DNA of 6,113 bases from Chlorobiota bacterium (GTDB taxonomy: Bacteria > Bacteroidota > Bacteroidia > Bacteroidales > B39-G9), in the NCBI GenBank assembly GCA_030632095.1, contig DAOVJU010000223.1, positions 1 through 6,113 on the forward strand, in the 5' to 3' direction. Below the pieces are notes generated by a model that was given only the letters and a program-made list of their open reading frames with translations, did no database searches and was not told the DNA's origin. A program made the position numbers and the translations under genes. Below are positions 5,856 through 6,113 of this stretch, in pieces; positions within the stretch are counted from its first letter, which is position 1, and every line of letters starts with the position of its first letter.

Positions 5856-6113
5856 CAAAAATATATCTCGGGTTCTTTTCTTTCTTTGCAAGTACGATAT
5901 AATTTTTTATTTACCTGTTTAAACAATATGTTTTTCATTTCCCTTGCTTCTACGGGACATGTTTTAATACATTCATAGCATACTATACATTTATTTTTAT
6001 CCGTTTTTATGATGCAACCATCTTTCGTTATTGCTCCGGTAGGGCAAACCTGAATACATTTTGTGCATAATGTACATAATTTTTTATTTGTTGTGGGAGC
6101 AGTTTTTGGCATC
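5855..6113 (-). CDS. 2x[4Fe-4S] ferredoxin-domain protein, probable C-terminal part of an EFR1-like ferredoxin (5' end beyond the window)
   Basis: The frame runs from the right edge to TGA at 5855-5857. It contains two complete bacterial-ferredoxin cluster motifs: C-L-C-T-x-C-T-K-C-x3-CP at about residues 13-24 and C-I-V-C-Y-E-C-x3-CP at about 42-53, counted from the Met at 6112. The eight cysteines would bind two [4Fe-4S] clusters for electron transfer. The tail ending CKERKEPEIYF and the PK-x-APTTNKKLC entry resemble the C-terminal half of EFR1-family proteins, which have a flavodoxin-like N-terminal domain. The Met at 6112 is therefore more likely internal than the true start; the frame is still open at the edge. 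It is convergent with the kinase operon and nothing links the two. A small stand-alone ferredoxin is the alternative. Confidence 0.8.
   Translation of the reverse strand, partial: MPKTAPTTNKKLCTLCTKCIQVCPTGAITKDGCIIKTDKNKCIVCYECIKTCPVEAREMKNILFKQVNKKLYRTCKERKEPEIYF

Noticed and set aside
1..6113. CRISPR array, tRNA/rRNA genes, insertion sequence ends, phage or toxin-antitoxin genes
   Set aside because: I found no regularly spaced repeats, no tRNA-like cloverleaf, no transposase or terminal inverted repeats, and no such proteins in any frame.

Overview
The window is AT-rich and reads as chromosomal DNA of a member of the Bacteroidota, probably an anaerobe. Three things point there. The starts have A-rich leaders without Shine-Dalgarno sequences. 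One possible regulator promoter resembles the TAnnTTTG box of this phylum. The protein subfamilies are typical: an NtrC-like regulator with an LLDMNF receiver motif, a kinase with an SHEIMNNIAPI H-box, and a TolC/HlyD pair. The phylum call is inferred from family resemblance; no search was run.

Layout. From the left edge to 2681, on the minus strand, lies an export operon read right to left: a TolC-family outer-membrane channel gene (1296-2681), then a HlyD/MacA-type periplasmic adaptor (1-1200) whose last residues run off the left edge. In this subfamily the next genes are usually MacB/FtsX-like ABC transporter genes; they would lie outside the window. The tolC gene is broken by one in-frame TAG codon at 2433-2435. 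The frame on both sides is intact and protein-like.

A 206-bp divergent intergenic region (2682-2887) separates the export operon from a two-component operon on the plus strand: a sigma-54-dependent NtrC-family response regulator (2888-4252) and its histidine kinase (4242-5612), whose ORFs overlap by 11 nt. The intergenic region holds a near-consensus sigma-54 (-24/-12) element pointing at tolC. About 100 bp upstream of its predicted start is a perfect 7-bp inverted repeat with a 5-bp spacer (GTGTAAA-N5-TTTACAC). This is the geometry expected of an enhancer site for a dimeric Fis-type activator. The likely circuit is: kinase senses a membrane or cytoplasmic signal, regulator is phosphorylated, and it activates the tolC-hlyD-(ABC) operon through sigma-54.

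After the kinase comes a 242-bp non-coding stretch (5613-5854) with two short inverted repeats sharing the word CAACTT/AAGTTG, one of them terminator-like. At the right edge, on the minus strand, is the C-terminal part of a 2x[4Fe-4S] ferredoxin-domain protein resembling the EFR1 family. It is convergent with the kinase and probably unrelated to it.

No wholly new system is visible. The points most worth a second look are the lone amber codon in tolC, the predicted sigma-54/enhancer arrangement, and the sensor-less, two-helix kinase with an atypical ATP-binding G1 box.
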